A DNA stretch of 64,000 nt, taken from the NCBI GenBank assembly GCA_963783505.1, contig CAWAOP010000056.1, positions 1 through 64,000 on the forward strand, written 5' to 3'. The DNA comes from BOG-224 sp963783505. Lineage in GTDB: Bacteria > Acidobacteriota > Terriglobia > Bryobacterales > Bryobacteraceae. The number at the start of each line of letters is the position of its first letter. Within the stretch, counting starts at the first letter, position 1. The notes beneath the pieces are model-generated. The model was not told the origin of the DNA and did no database searches. It worked only from the letters and a program-made list of their open reading frames with translations. Below, piece after piece: positions 54,031 to 63,282 of the stretch. Made by a program: the position numbers and the translations under genes.

Positions 54031-54059
54031 TTGACATGAAGCCGTCATGCTGTTACATT
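54031..54059 (+). promoter_or_regulatory. Sigma-70-type promoter upstream of the M23 peptidase gene
   Basis: TTGACA (a perfect -35 box), a 17-bp spacer, then TACATT (4 of 6 to the -10 consensus), in an AT-rich stretch that stands out from the GC-rich surroundings. Transcription would start near 54,066 and leave a leader of about 85 nt before the M23 gene. Confidence 0.7.
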
Positions 54060-54151
54060 CTTTATGTCGCCAATTCTCCGCCAAGTAGCCCCCCGGGCCC
54101 GCGCGGATTTTGTATTAGCGCTTCGGTTGTACGGACCCGGTCGAGAAGACT

Positions 54152-55051
54152 ATGAAGCAAGAATATTTTGTGGTTGTGCTGGCCCATTCTCTTCGTGGCC
54201 GGCTCCGCCGCATTCATATCCCCCATCAAGCAGTTTACGCAATCCTTGCGCTGGCGTTCCTCGGCTGTTTTTCCCTGTTTGGCTTCGTAGCGAGTTACGC
54301 CCGCATGGCCTGGAAAGTGGCCAACTACAACGCTCTTCGTAAGGATGCCGAGAACCTCCGGATCTCTTACCAGAACCTGCAGAAGAAGGTCTCCGAAACC
54401 GACCGTCAGCTAGCCACTCTCGAAACGTACGCCGAAGAAGTCTCCGTTGCGTACGGCATCAAGCAGAAGCTGGAAGGTCCGCCGAGTATTTCCGGCGAAG
54501 GAACGCTGGTTCCCTCGTTTACCGAAAGCCTTCAGGATTACAACTTCCTGCGAAGCGCGGACCTCATGGCCCTGAAACACCGCCAAGCGCGGAGGTTCCA
54601 GGCTACGTTCTCCAAGCCGGCATCGTGGCCGCTGGAAGGCAGACTGCTGAGTCCGTACGGGGCGCGGCTGAATCCGTTCTCGTCCGAGGGATCGAGCGAA
54701 TTCCATAAAGGCGTCGATCTCGGCGCGCCGACGGGCACACCCGTTCAAGTGACGGCGGATGGAATCGTGGAAGAAGCCGGTCCCACGATCGGCGGTTTCG
54801 GAAGGCTGATTATCGTCACCCACGGCGGCGGCTACGAGACGTTCTACGCGCACCTCTCCAGGATTTTCGTCCAGGTCGGCCAGGAAGTCCACCGCGGCGA
54901 AGAGATCGGCGCCGTGGGAACGTCGGGCCGGGTCACGGCGCCGCACCTGCACTACGAAGTACACCACGGCGGAGTCGCCATCAACCCGTACACTTTCATG
55001 AGGGAAGGCTCCTCTCTGCAAGCCTCCGCCAAGAAAGACCTCGGGTTCTAA
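54152..55051 (+). CDS. M23/LytM-family metallopeptidase, membrane-anchored
   Basis: 299 residues. One TM helix (AVYAILALAFLGCFSLFGFV, about 27-46), a coiled coil (about 55-95) and a C-terminal LytM domain with HKGVDLG (His-185, Asp-189) and APHLHYEV (HxH at about 265-267), the zinc ligands of lysostaphin-like endopeptidases. It likely cleaves peptidoglycan cross-links in the periplasm. All ligands are present, so it should be active and not only an EnvC-type activator. GAGAAG precedes the ATG. Confidence 0.93.
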   Translation: MKQEYFVVVLAHSLRGRLRRIHIPHQAVYAILALAFLGCFSLFGFVASYARMAWKVANYNALRKDAENLRISYQNLQKKVSETDRQLATLETYAEEVSVAYGIKQKLEGPPSISGEGTLVPSFTESLQDYNFLRSADLMALKHRQARRFQATFSKPASWPLEGRLLSPYGARLNPFSSEGSSEFHKGVDLGAPTGTPVQVTADGIVEEAGPTIGGFGRLIIVTHGGGYETFYAHLSRIFVQVGQEVHRGEEIGAVGTSGRVTAPHLHYEVHHGGVAINPYTFMREGSSLQASAKKDLGF

Positions 55052-55218
55052 TCAACCGGGCGACCTCATTGCCTGCGCTACCACCGCTTGCTTACGCGCG
55101 CGGCTCGGCACGGCGCCGGTTCCTAGCCGCGACCGTCCGGGAGCGGATGCGCAATTACTTATGATGTTCTGTTTAGCGGCGGGTATCCTTGGAATCGATA
55201 CCGAAATGGCCGGCCGGA

Positions 55219-56461
55219 TCAGTGCGCCGCGCCGCTTCCGCCTCGCCGTGCGAACGTGACCTGTTCCACGCGCTGAATGCCGAACGCATAAGTCGCGCCG
55301 CCCGCCAGCGCCACCCCCGCCGCAACCAGGAACGCGACGTAGAAGCTCCCGGTCCGCTCCACTACCCAGCCGGTGAACCAGGGAGCGGCTATGCCCGCCA
55401 GATTCCCAAGGCCGTTCTGGATGCTGGTCCACTTCCCAGCCGCCAGCGGACCGGCGAGAGTCTGCGTGATCGCCCAAACGTTGGAACTCCAGGAACCGGT
55501 TGCCGCGCCGGCCAGCAGGAGGAGAGCGAGCGCCATCCGGTCGCTGCGAACGGCAGCGACAGGAACCATCACCGTGGCGAGCGCGAGGCCCAACCCGGTG
55601 AACGTCCTGCGCACTCGCGTCGGCGATCCACCCCGCTCGATCCACCGGTCCGAAAGCCAGCCGCAGACCACGGATGAAAGGGCGACGGCGAAATAGACGG
55701 CCGATCCGGCCACGGCCATCTTCGCTTTGGGGAAGCCGCGTTCCCCTTCGAGATAGTGCGGAAGCCAGGTGACCAGGAAATACCACAAATAATTGCCGCA
55801 GAACAACCCGAGAGAAGTGAACCACGCCGATCTTTGGCCGAGGATGGCCAAGAGTCCCGGAGCACGGTCGCCCCGCGCAGCGGGCTCGGCCGCGGCTGCG
55901 GCGCGCGGCATCCAGCGCAGCCACGGGACCAGCCACAGAAAGCTGGCGACGCCCAAAGCGACGAAGATCGCTCGCCAACCGAAGCGCGCTATGGCCAGCC
56001 CGCCCAGCAGCGTGCCTAGCGCCGGGCCGGTTCTCGTGCCGGCGTCGATCAGGGAATTGGCCACCCCGCGGCGCTGCTCGGGAAAAGTCGCGAGTATCCG
56101 CGAGTAGCATGGATAGGCGATCGATTCGCCCGCGCCCAGCAGCAGTCGCAGCGCGAAAAACGAACCGAAAGCCGTCGCCAATCCGGCTCCGGCCGTGGCG
56201 CCGGACCAGATCATGAAACCGGCGGCCAGAATCCAACTCACCGCGGGGCGGTCCGCCAGCCAGCCTGCCAGCGAAAGAAAGCTGCATGGCGGCGTAGGTC
56301 CAGAAAAACGCGGATTGCAGCTTCCCGAGCCGGCTGTAGGAAAGGCCGAGATCCCGCTGGATGCTGACGGCCCCCACCGAGAGATTCGAGCGGTCGATAT
56401 AGTTCAGAAACGCCGAGACGACCAGCAGCGCGAGTATCCAGCGTTGACTTCGAGTAAGCAA
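55219..56461 (-). CDS. MFS transporter (ACS-like), interrupted
   Basis: About 414 residues when joined, with about 12 TM helices. It starts SQRWILALLVVSAFLNYIDR and NLSVGAVSIQRDLGLSYSRL, as in anion:cation symporters. The frame breaks in a TTT run near 56,283 and resumes LAGWLADRPAVSWILAAGF, which holds the usual loop 2-3 motif. Further segments include GLFCGNYLWYFLVTWLPHYL and LSDRWIERGGSPTRVRRTF. Organic acids or sugar acids are likely substrates for this family. The divergent region toward 56,541 carries no clear promoter. Confidence 0.82.
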
Positions 56462-56540
56462 GCGAGCATTCTAGCGGGCGGTGACCGGCGCTGGCAAGCC
56501 GAGCGATATCGTCGAACCGCCGCGCGCCGCGGCCGCTCAT

Positions 56541-56633
56541 GACGAGTTTCGGCTTTGCCCAGGCTGTGGCCGTGTCTACTGGCCCGGCAGCCACTACCGC
56601 AAGATGCGCGCGCTTCTGGATGCGGAGTTGTAA
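56541..56633 (+). pseudogene. C-terminal fragment of a Mut7-C type zinc-ribbon protein
   Basis: 31 codons reading DEFRLCPGCGRVYWPGSH and YRKMRALLDAEL then TAA. This matches the end of Mut7-C RNase-domain proteins. The upstream reading is unlike the family and a stop lies at 56,472, so only the tail remains. It sits between the MFS gene and the VWFA gene. Confidence 0.6.
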
Positions 56634-56922
56634 GCGCCGTCGGCTGTCCAGGTTTATATCTACACCGAGGAGCCAAGGTCGTCCCCCTCCTAGTCCGCTG
56701 GAGCCGTTCGGGATGAATGAAAGAAGAAAAACGGCTTCCGTGAAGGCGCTTGGCCCTATAATCGATTCTGACGAGGATGGCAAGACGGAAATCCTCGTTT
56801 CATTCGGAGGATCGGCAACGGGCGGCCGGCGATAAGGCCGCCGCAGACCGCGAGCCAAAATGGAAATCCAAGCTCGGGGAGGCGCGCATCGCCGCCGCCG
56901 AGGTTTCAGAAGGGAGCCCCCA

Positions 56923-58143
56923 ATGCAATTGCGAGGCGCGGGTTCGATAGCAGTGATGCTCCTGGCCGCTTTGGCCGGAGCGCAAAACAGCCGCCAGACG
57001 ATGGCCAGCGCGCAAGCGCCCGTGGTCACGGTGGAAACCATCGTCACGGATAAGCAGGGCAACTACCTTCGCGATCTCACCGCGAAGGATTTCCGCGTAT
57101 GGGAGGACAACAAGGAGCGGCCAGTGACCAGCGCTTCGCTCCAATCCGCCGCGGCGCCCTTGCAGACGGAAAACAGGAATTACGTGCTCGTCCTGTTCGA
57201 CAACACGACTACGGGTGCGACTCGCCAGAAACAAATCAAGGCGGCGCTCTCCGAGTTTGTGAACGATCGGAAAGGCGACCTTGCGCTGGCCGTGGCCGTG
57301 TACACCGGCGGAATGAGCGTCATTCAGAACTTCACGTCCGATGCCGAGCAGATGAGGAAGGCGATCGGAAGTGTGACGCCGCCGGCGGCCCAATCGGCTC
57401 TTGCGGCCGATTCTGCCCAGTCGGCTTCTGGTCCCAGTGCTTCGGCGGCGTCAACCATGGTGAATACGGGCGTGTCGGGCCGTGCCGGCAGCGCCCTCGC
57501 GGGCGGCGCCAGCGCCTCCGTCCAAGATCAAACGATGAGCGCCTTCCTCTACGACGTAGCCGCGCTGGCGAGGACCATGAGCTCGATTCCGGGCCGCAAA
57601 GCGCTGGTCCTACTCACTGGCGGATTCTCCGTTCCCGAACAAGCGTTGAACCAGTTCAACGCGGCCGTCCGTGCCTGCAACCAGGCGGATGTGGCCATAT
57701 ACCCGGTGGACGTGCGCGGCCTCAACGCGGGCCAGGCAGGGCTTACCGGCCCGCCCGGCGGCTTGTGGGCGGGCCTGCTGCGGCGCATGGGAGTGGCATT
57801 CGCCCTCCAGCCGGTCTCGAGCCTTGCGGCCTTTCAAAACCGAGCCGGCGCGCAAGGCCAGGACCCTTTCGACATGGACGGAGCGAAGACGGGCGACAGC
57901 GGAATGGGCGCCCGGCAGGCGCTTGATTCGCTCGCCGCGGAAACTGGTGGGTTCGTCATCCGCGGTTCCAACGACCTGGTCTCCGGGCTGCGCAAGATCG
58001 CCGCGGTGCACGGTGAGTACTACACGGTCGCCTTCGCGCCTCTGGTAGACGCCAAAGCGGGCTGCCATGAGTTGCGCGTGCGGGTCTCGCGCGGCGGCGC
58101 GCAGGTGCGCTCGCGCAACAGCTACTGCCCGGTAATGCCCTGA
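56923..58143 (+). CDS. VWFA-related acidobacterial-domain secreted protein
   Basis: 406 residues with a signal peptide (AGSIAVMLLAALAGAQNS). The family pattern is present: VETIVTDKQGNYLRDLTAKD, FRVWEDNKERPVTS, YVLVLFDNTTTGATRQKQIK, ALVLLTGGFSVP, LAAETGGFVIRGSNDL and a terminal CHELRVRVSRGGAQVRSRNS. The metal site is degenerate, with DNTTT where a MIDAS has DxSxS. A low-complexity Ser/Ala region (about 170-215) interrupts the domain. The start at MQLRGAG has GGGAG upstream. Its role is unknown. It is a second member besides the C terminus of the 9.1-12.8 kb protein. Confidence 0.85.
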   Translation: MQLRGAGSIAVMLLAALAGAQNSRQTMASAQAPVVTVETIVTDKQGNYLRDLTAKDFRVWEDNKERPVTSASLQSAAAPLQTENRNYVLVLFDNTTTGATRQKQIKAALSEFVNDRKGDLALAVAVYTGGMSVIQNFTSDAEQMRKAIGSVTPPAAQSALAADSAQSASGPSASAASTMVNTGVSGRAGSALAGGASASVQDQTMSAFLYDVAALARTMSSIPGRKALVLLTGGFSVPEQALNQFNAAVRACNQADVAIYPVDVRGLNAGQAGLTGPPGGLWAGLLRRMGVAFALQPVSSLAAFQNRAGAQGQDPFDMDGAKTGDSGMGARQALDSLAAETGGFVIRGSNDLVSGLRKIAAVHGEYYTVAFAPLVDAKAGCHELRVRVSRGGAQVRSRNSYCPVMP

Positions 58144-58491
58144 CGCTCCGGATTCCGAGTTCTCAGAGCGGTTGCCTTTTACCTCTCCAGAAACGTCTGG
58201 TCCTGTCCGTCAGCGCTTCGGGACACGCTTCTTTCCGTGCCGCGACCATAGGGAGCGGCCGGCTGGAGCCCGAAGATACCCCGGATCTCTCCGCCCCTGA
58301 AAACCCCGGATCAGGTCCACAGCGTCGCGCGGAGGAGTTTGTAGAAGGATCCACGCTCGGCACTCATTTCAGTCGCGGCACGGAAACGGAAGGGAAATGA
58401 CGACGCTTTCCGGATCCATCGCGGACGTCGGAGGACCGTGATCCCTCCGTGTCTATAGAAGCAAGGACTTGCCGCCGTTCTCCGGGAACGC
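58144..58491. other. Convergent intergenic stretch, no gene
   Basis: Separates the stops of the VWFA gene and of the dehydrogenase gene. Near 58,240 it has a CGCGACCATAGGGAGCGG string related to the repeat at 13.8 kb. No terminator hairpin with a T-run and no coding frame were recognised. Confidence 0.45.
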
Positions 58492-59460
58492 TCAATACCC
58501 CAGCCGCTTCTCCACCACGCTCAGCAGCGGCTCGCCTTTGCGGTAACGCTCGAACTGCGCCAGGAAGAAACGCATGGCGTCATCCGTCCACGTGGGAGTA
58601 TGGTCGGCGCAATGCGGCGAGAGCAGCACGTTTTCAAGTCTGTAAAACGGGTGGCCATCGGGCAGCGGCTCGCGGTCGAATACGTCCAGCGCCGCGCCGC
58701 GAATGCGCCCGTTCTCGAGAGCGTGAATCAGAGCCGCTTCGTCGATCACTGGGCCGCGGCCCACGTTGATGACCACGGCCGTCGGCTTCATCGCGGCTAG
58801 CTCGGCAACGCCAACGAGCCCGCGCGTCTCCGCCGTCAGCGGCGCCGCCACCACAATGTAATCCGAGCGCGAAGATCATTTCCATGCGCCTCTCCGGCCC
58901 AGGATTTCGTGGGCCAGATCATCCGAGCCAGCCGCCGGCGGACGGCGCTTGACCGCCAGCACGCGCATCCCCATGGCGCGAGCCCTCGACGCCGCCGCGC
59001 GGCCGATATCGCCGTAGCCAATAATGGTCGCCGTCTGTCCGGAGATCTCCTCGACGTCGAAGGGTTCCCACACGCCCGCCATCTGATTGCGGACCATACG
59101 GCGGAAGTCCTTGGCGAAATACAGAATCGCGGCGAGCGCGAACTCGCCGAGCGACTGGCTGAACACGCCACTGCCGTTGGTCAGCGTCGCCGGGCCTTCC
59201 ACCAGTTCCGGGAAGAGCATGTTATCCAGCCCGGCCGCGCGCGTATGCACCCACCGGACGCGCCCGCACTTTCCGAAAATCTCGCGCAGCGTCGCGTTGT
59301 TGAGCGCCCAATTCAGGATCACGTCCGCTTCGTCCACCGCGCGCCCGAACGCCTCCGGCGCGCTGCCCACGGTAAGCGAGGCTCCTGGCGGCAAGCTCTC
59401 CAGCATGGCGAGCTGAGGCGTGGCGGGGTCGGCGATGACAATGATCGAGTGCTCGGGCAT
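58492..59460 (-). CDS. D-2-hydroxyacid dehydrogenase, interrupted by a stop
   Basis: About 320 residues. NAD-binding signature ATIIGYGDIGRAAASRARAM, substrate loop NGSGVFSQSLGEFALAAIL, then ARSDYIVVAAPLTAETRGLV, VINVGRGPVIDEAALIHALE and LDVFDREPLPDGHPFYRLEN with SPHCADH, the catalytic Arg/Glu/His set. An in-frame TGA lies at 58,876-58,878. Because the nearby sequence also fits MEMIFARSD in another frame, two compensating indels are more likely than a real stop. It is the last gene of the HAD/DHS-like/kinase operon and starts two bases after the kinase stop. Substrate unknown. Confidence 0.8.
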
Positions 59461-59461
59461 T

Positions 59462-60443
59462 CTATCCTTCCTTGGCGCGCGCCAGGACTTCGGCCGGAGA
59501 AGCAGCGCCGGTTCCCTTTTTCATGATGGTGATAGAGGCCACCAGGTTGCCGAAATGCGCTGCCGCCAGCGGATCGGCGCCCGCTCCGAGCGCCAGCGCC
59601 GCTCCGGCGGAGAAGCTATCGCCAGCCCCGCAAATGTCCACCGGCCGTGCGATTTCCCGCGCCCACGCCCATTCCTCGCCGCGCGGCGTGACAATCAGCG
59701 CGCCTTCCCCGCCCGCGGTGATTGCCAGGAACGGAGCCTCGACGCCCTCGCGGAGCGCCGCGAAATCCACCCGGCCTAATTCCCGCATCGAGGCCGATTC
59801 AGCCTCCTCGCGGTTCACCTTGAGGATGACGCGCCTGAATTCGGACGCGCGAAGCCGCGAGTCCGCCCAGAAGATCGTATCCGGCAGTTCGCCGGCCAGA
59901 CGCGCCAAGGCATTCCGCATGAGGGGCGTAACCACGCCGCCCCAGTTGGTCTCGGCCTGATCGGAGATCAGGATCAGGTCGAAGTCCGGAGCTGCGCGCT
60001 CCAGACGGGCAATCATCTCGCGCTCCAACTCCGGCGGGGCTCCGCGTGGGTAGATCCAGTCGACGCGCGGCAGATCCTCCTCTCCGGTCCAGCAATTCAG
60101 CAGCTTGGTGTAGGTGAATGTCGGGATGTCGCCGCGCACGAGCAGTTCCGTGGATATCCCGCGCTCATCGAGCGCGCGTTCGAGTTCATGGCCGAAGCCA
60201 TCGCGCCCGAGCATCCCGAGCACGGCGACTTTGCCGGCGCCCAGACGCCGCAAGATTGTTCGCCACCGTTCCGCCCGCCGCCGGGAGTGACCTCCGTCGA
60301 GATTACGGCGATGCGGGGAATGCCGGTCTCGCGGGACGCATCGGCCAACGCCGGGTCATAGCGGCACCAGCGGTCCAGGCAGATATCGCCAACCACCAAA
60401 GCGCGGAGCTTCCGAATTCGGAGAGTGTCTCGCGAACTGTCAT
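59462..60443 (-). CDS. PfkB/RfaE1-like sugar kinase, interrupted
   Basis: About 325 residues. MTVRETLSEF at the start, ALVVGDICLDRWCRYDPALA, GTVANNLAA, GKVAVLGMLGRDGFGHELE, ILKVNREEA, GALIVTPRGEEWAW and the PfkB active-site CGAGDSFSAGAALALG (catalytic Asp). It most resembles heptose-7-phosphate kinases of the RfaE1/HldE type, without a nucleotidyltransferase half. Three indels, near 60,412, 60,274 and 60,244, break the frame. The ATG overlaps the stop of the upstream gene (ATGA). The sugar substrate is not determined. Confidence 0.8.
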
Positions 60444-61406
60444 GGCTGAAGCGCCCGCCACAGCGCCGGGAGAGTGGCGCGGTGGTCTCCACGGAAATAG
60501 AAGCTCTCGCCGCCGTCGGCCACCGTGCGGACCAGAATCGTCTTATGCGGCCGAAAGTAATAGCCCGGATCGGTCTTGGGCAGTTCTTTGCGGAAATCGC
60601 CGCGAATCGGAACCAGATCGAAAACGGCTGTTGCGAACTTGCGGATCTCGCGGCCCTCCTGCCGCGCGACGTTGCGCGCCATCGCGAGCGCCTTCAGGTA
60701 AACCTCCGGTCCCATCACGGCCGAGCCGAAGTTGAGCAGGACGCCGCCTTCCAGGCGTTCCACCGATCGCGCGAAGATCAGGAAGTCCCGGTAGCTGGCC
60801 GCGCCAACGGCCGCGCCGTCGCAATTCGGGTGCTCGTGGACGATGTCGTAACCGATGCCCACGTGAACCGTGGCTGGTACGCCCGCCCGATAAGCAGCGG
60901 CAAGAATGGAGAGATCCTTGTGAGGGAACTCGCCGGCCTCGATCCGCCGTCCCACGTTCTCACCCAGCCCGAGAGCGATGTCGGCGGCTTCCGAAGTCCA
61001 TTCGTTCAGTTCGCCGGTTTCGCGCCACAACCCGAATTCGCCTGTGCGGATGTACTCTTCCACGCTCTCCGTGGTGGCGCCGATGCGAGCCAGCTCGTAA
61101 TCGTGAATCGCTACGGCCCCGTTCATGGCCACGTGCGTGACCACGCCGCGCTCCAACCAATCGATGATGTAGCGGCTGACTCCCGCGCGCAAAACGTGCG
61201 CGCCCATCATCAGAATGCGCGCCGCGCCGCGTTCGCGAGCCTGCCGCAGACCGTTCCGCAACGGCGGGCAGGTCGGGATGCTCGAAGGGCGGGGCGGCGT
61301 CATCAAGCTTCATCCAGTTATCCAGGTCGAGCAAATGCGCCCGTTCGCCGAGCGGCTTCACCGCCAGCCTGGACCGGTCGAATATCTCGTATCGCGAACC
61401 GCTCAT
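60440..61406 (-). CDS. Conserved protein, possibly deoxyhypusine-synthase-like fold, interrupted
   Basis: About 320 residues. Notable segments are ILMMGAHVLRAGVSRYIIDW, VVTHVAMNGAVAIHDYELAR, YIRTGEFGLWRETGELNEW, VPATVHVGIGYDIVHEHPN and LLNFGSAVMGPEVYLKALAM. The order of Gly-rich loops and the GEF-L segment faintly recall NAD-binding deoxyhypusine-synthase-like proteins. This is a weak, memory-based comparison. One indel near 61,250 splits the N-terminal 35 residues (MSGSRYEIFDRSRLAVKPLG) from the rest. It sits between a HAD phosphatase gene and a sugar kinase gene, which suggests carbohydrate or cofactor metabolism. Confidence 0.6.
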
Positions 61407-61433
61407 GATGCTGTGATGTCCAAAACTCAGTCA

Positions 61434-61521
61434 AGTGGGGCGGCCAATCCCGGCCGCCGCCGGCGCTCAGCAGGCGTAGTCGCCTGAAAGGCGACTGCGG
61501 GCAGGAGTGCCCACCCCACTT
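61434..61521. repeat. GTGGGGC-family element within the HAD/kinase operon
   Basis: Bounded by AAGTGGGG and CCCCACTT, with internal hairpins CGGCCAATCCCGGCCG and GTCGCCTGAAAGGCGAC. It separates the HAD gene from the next gene of the operon by about 170 bp. Confidence 0.75.
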
Positions 61522-61574
61522 CGGAAAGCTCTCGACTTCCAACTCCTTTCTCGTTCGCCTGCCCGCCGGCCCGC

Positions 61575-62381
61575 TCACAAAAACAGCGCCCGCACCAGAT
61601 CTTCGCGGCAGAGATAGTTTCCCACAATGTAATCCGACCCCGCGGCGATGAGCCGCTGCCGCTTCCACTGGCTCACTTCCTGGCATTCCGGCTCATCGCT
61701 GGCCACGCCCACCGTCACGCCGCCGGCGCGCTTGACCTCTTCGATTTCCACGTGCCCGTCGCCGAAGCCCAGCAATTGCCCGCCGCTCATCCCAGGCTCG
61801 GCCAGCAGCCGCTCCAGCAGGGCGCGCTTGGAGAAGCTTCCGGACCCTTCCAGCGCTCCGTGGACGCCATCGAAGTAGCGCGCGATATCGAGCAGCGCGG
61901 CCTCGGCCTTGAGTTCAGCGTCGTCCGTGCCGCTGGCCAGATACATCCGGAGACCGCGCGCCCGCAACGTCTCCAGCATCGCGCGCGAACCGGGGACCAG
62001 ATATTTGTCGGGCGCGCACTCGCCCCGCCGCAGTTCCTCCCTGCGTCCGTCGGCGATGCGGTTCAGCCGCTCCAGATAGCGCTCTTTGTAGGCCAGTGAA
62101 TCGACCGGCGCGCCGCCGCGGTTTTCAACCTGCGCCGCCAGCTCCATGATCTGGTAAATGGTGTCTTGCCCGGTGAGCCGCCAGATGAAATCCTCGACGA
62201 TCGTCCGCAGTTGTTCCTCGGTTTCGCCCGTGCGGAGGTCCGACAGCGTCTTCACCATCATCTGGACGATGATCCGCAACCATCCCGTGCGGATCAGCGA
62301 GAGGCTGCCATCGAAATCGAACACAACCACGCTCGCGCGCGCGGCCGATACTGGGCGGACAATCTCAACGGAGGGAGTCAA
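61575..62381 (-). CDS. HAD-family hydrolase
   Basis: 268 residues. Motif I VVVFDFDGSLS (nucleophile Asp and acid Asp), motif II LASGTDD, motif III Lys in FSKRALLERL, motif IV LLGFGDGHVEIEE, and VASDEPE near the end. A helical cap lies at about 45-130. Probably a phosphatase for a small phosphorylated metabolite. The only usable start is a TTG at 62381, without an SD, and a stop lies just upstream in frame. The first 15 codons are duplicated 839 bp away, beyond the toxin-antitoxin-like genes, so the native 5' context was probably altered. Confidence 0.82.
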   Translation of the reverse strand: MTPSVEIVRPVSAARASVVVFDFDGSLSLIRTGWLRIIVQMMVKTLSDLRTGETEEQLRTIVEDFIWRLTGQDTIYQIMELAAQVENRGGAPVDSLAYKERYLERLNRIADGRREELRRGECAPDKYLVPGSRAMLETLRARGLRMYLASGTDDAELKAEAALLDIARYFDGVHGALEGSGSFSKRALLERLLAEPGMSGGQLLGFGDGHVEIEEVKRAGGVTVGVASDEPECQEVSQWKRQRLIAAGSDYIVGNYLCREDLVRALFL

Positions 62382-62396
62382 GCCACTATTCTGTCA
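62335..62396. repeat. Direct repeat copy A (5' end of the HAD gene)
   Basis: The core from GGGCGGACAA to CTATTCTGTCA matches copy B at 43 of 44 positions, and weaker similarity continues into the HAD codons. Together the two copies bracket the BrnT/BrnA-like module. Confidence 0.85.
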
Positions 62397-62580
62397 TGCG
62401 GCGGTCGCGATTCTAGGACCCGTCTCGGCGCGCCCGTCCCGAGTTGGAAAGTCCATCGTTTGGCGTAGCCCGCTGGCGCGCACCGAGGATAATGGCGGAT
62501 GACGAAGAACAATCGTTTTCCATCCGCACGCCCGGTCCGCTTTTTTCGGTTGGGCGCAGCGCGCAGCGGGCGGGCTCGTG

Positions 62581-62609
62581 TTGACAATAGGCACACAACG
62601 TCATACGCT
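62581..62609 (+). promoter_or_regulatory. Possible promoter of the BrnT/BrnA-like module
   Basis: TTGACA, a 17-bp spacer and TACGCT (3 of 6 to the -10 consensus). It lies only a few bases before the toxin start, which would leave almost no leader, so it is tentative. Confidence 0.3.
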
Positions 62610-62614
62610 GGATC

Positions 62615-62902
62615 TTGGAAGATCTGGATTATGCCTTCGATCCCGTAAAGAACGCCTGGCTCATCAGGGAGCGAGGGATCGGCTTCGAGCGGATCATTGC
62701 TCTGATCGAGGGCGGGAAACTCATTAGTGTGCCTCGATCACCCCGACAGAACGAGATATCCGAACCAATTCTTGTACGAAGTGGATGTCGATGGCTATGT
62801 TTATGTAGTGCCCGTATCCGGGAGGGCCGAGGGCTGTTTCTCAAGACTGTATACCCGAGCCGCAAGGCTACCCGGAAACGCGCTAAGGGAAGGGCCGAAT
62901 GA
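62615..62902 (+). CDS. BrnT-like toxin, interrupted
   Basis: YAFDPVKNAWLIRERGIGFE, ERIIALIEGGKLISV, then (shifted) LDHPDRTRYPNQFLYEVDVD and GYVYVVP, then (shifted back) GRGLFLKTVYPSRKATRKRA. This follows the BrnT/DUF4258-like RNase toxin pattern of about 95 residues. Indels near 62,730 and 62,812 break the frame. The start is a TTG without a clear SD. The stop overlaps the start of the antitoxin gene (ATGA). Confidence 0.7.
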   Translation: MEDLDYAFDPVKNAWLIRERGIGFERIIALIEGGKLISVPRSPRQNEISEPILVRSGCRWLCLCSARIREGRGLFLKTVYPSRKATRKRAKGRAE

Positions 62903-63168
62903 AAAGACGCGTCTCTGAGGATGACGAAGATAAAAGGCTGATCGACGCTTACGAACGCGGCGAGTTCAGGCCGGTCAAAGACCAGAAGGCGGCGAAGCGG
63001 ACCGCAGTCAGGGCCGCCACGCGCTACATGCTCAAGGATGCGCGCATAAATATCCGCCTGTCTTCCGCCGATCTTGAGATGGTCAAACTGAAGGCTGTGG
63101 AAGAGGGGCTTCCCTACCAAACCCTGATCGCAAGCGTTCTCCACAAGTACGTCAGCGACCGGAGATAG
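62899..63168 (+). CDS. BrnA/CopG-like antitoxin
   Basis: 89 residues. Acidic and basic N terminus (MKRRVSEDDEDKRLIDAYER), then INIRLSSADLEMVKLKAVEE and GLPYQTLIASVLHKYVSDR, a ribbon-helix-helix pattern that would bind its own operator and neutralise the upstream toxin. It overlaps the toxin stop by four bases. Confidence 0.8.
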   Translation: MKRRVSEDDEDKRLIDAYERGEFRPVKDQKAAKRTAVRAATRYMLKDARINIRLSSADLEMVKLKAVEEGLPYQTLIASVLHKYVSDRR

Positions 63169-63173
63169 TGCGT

Positions 63174-63235
63174 GTACGCGCGGCAGAGACCGGGCGGACA
63201 ACCTCAACGGAGGGAGTCAAGCCACTATTCTGTCA
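63174..63235. repeat. Direct repeat copy B
   Basis: Second copy of the HAD 5' segment. Read on the minus strand it starts LTPSVEVVRPVSAARTRT, against LTPSVEIVRPVSAARASV in the HAD protein, then diverges. It is a non-functional duplicate. Confidence 0.85.
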
Positions 63236-63282
63236 CGGGACGGCCTTTGCTAAGCTCTCTTTGTCGCGCGGGGCGGCATGAC

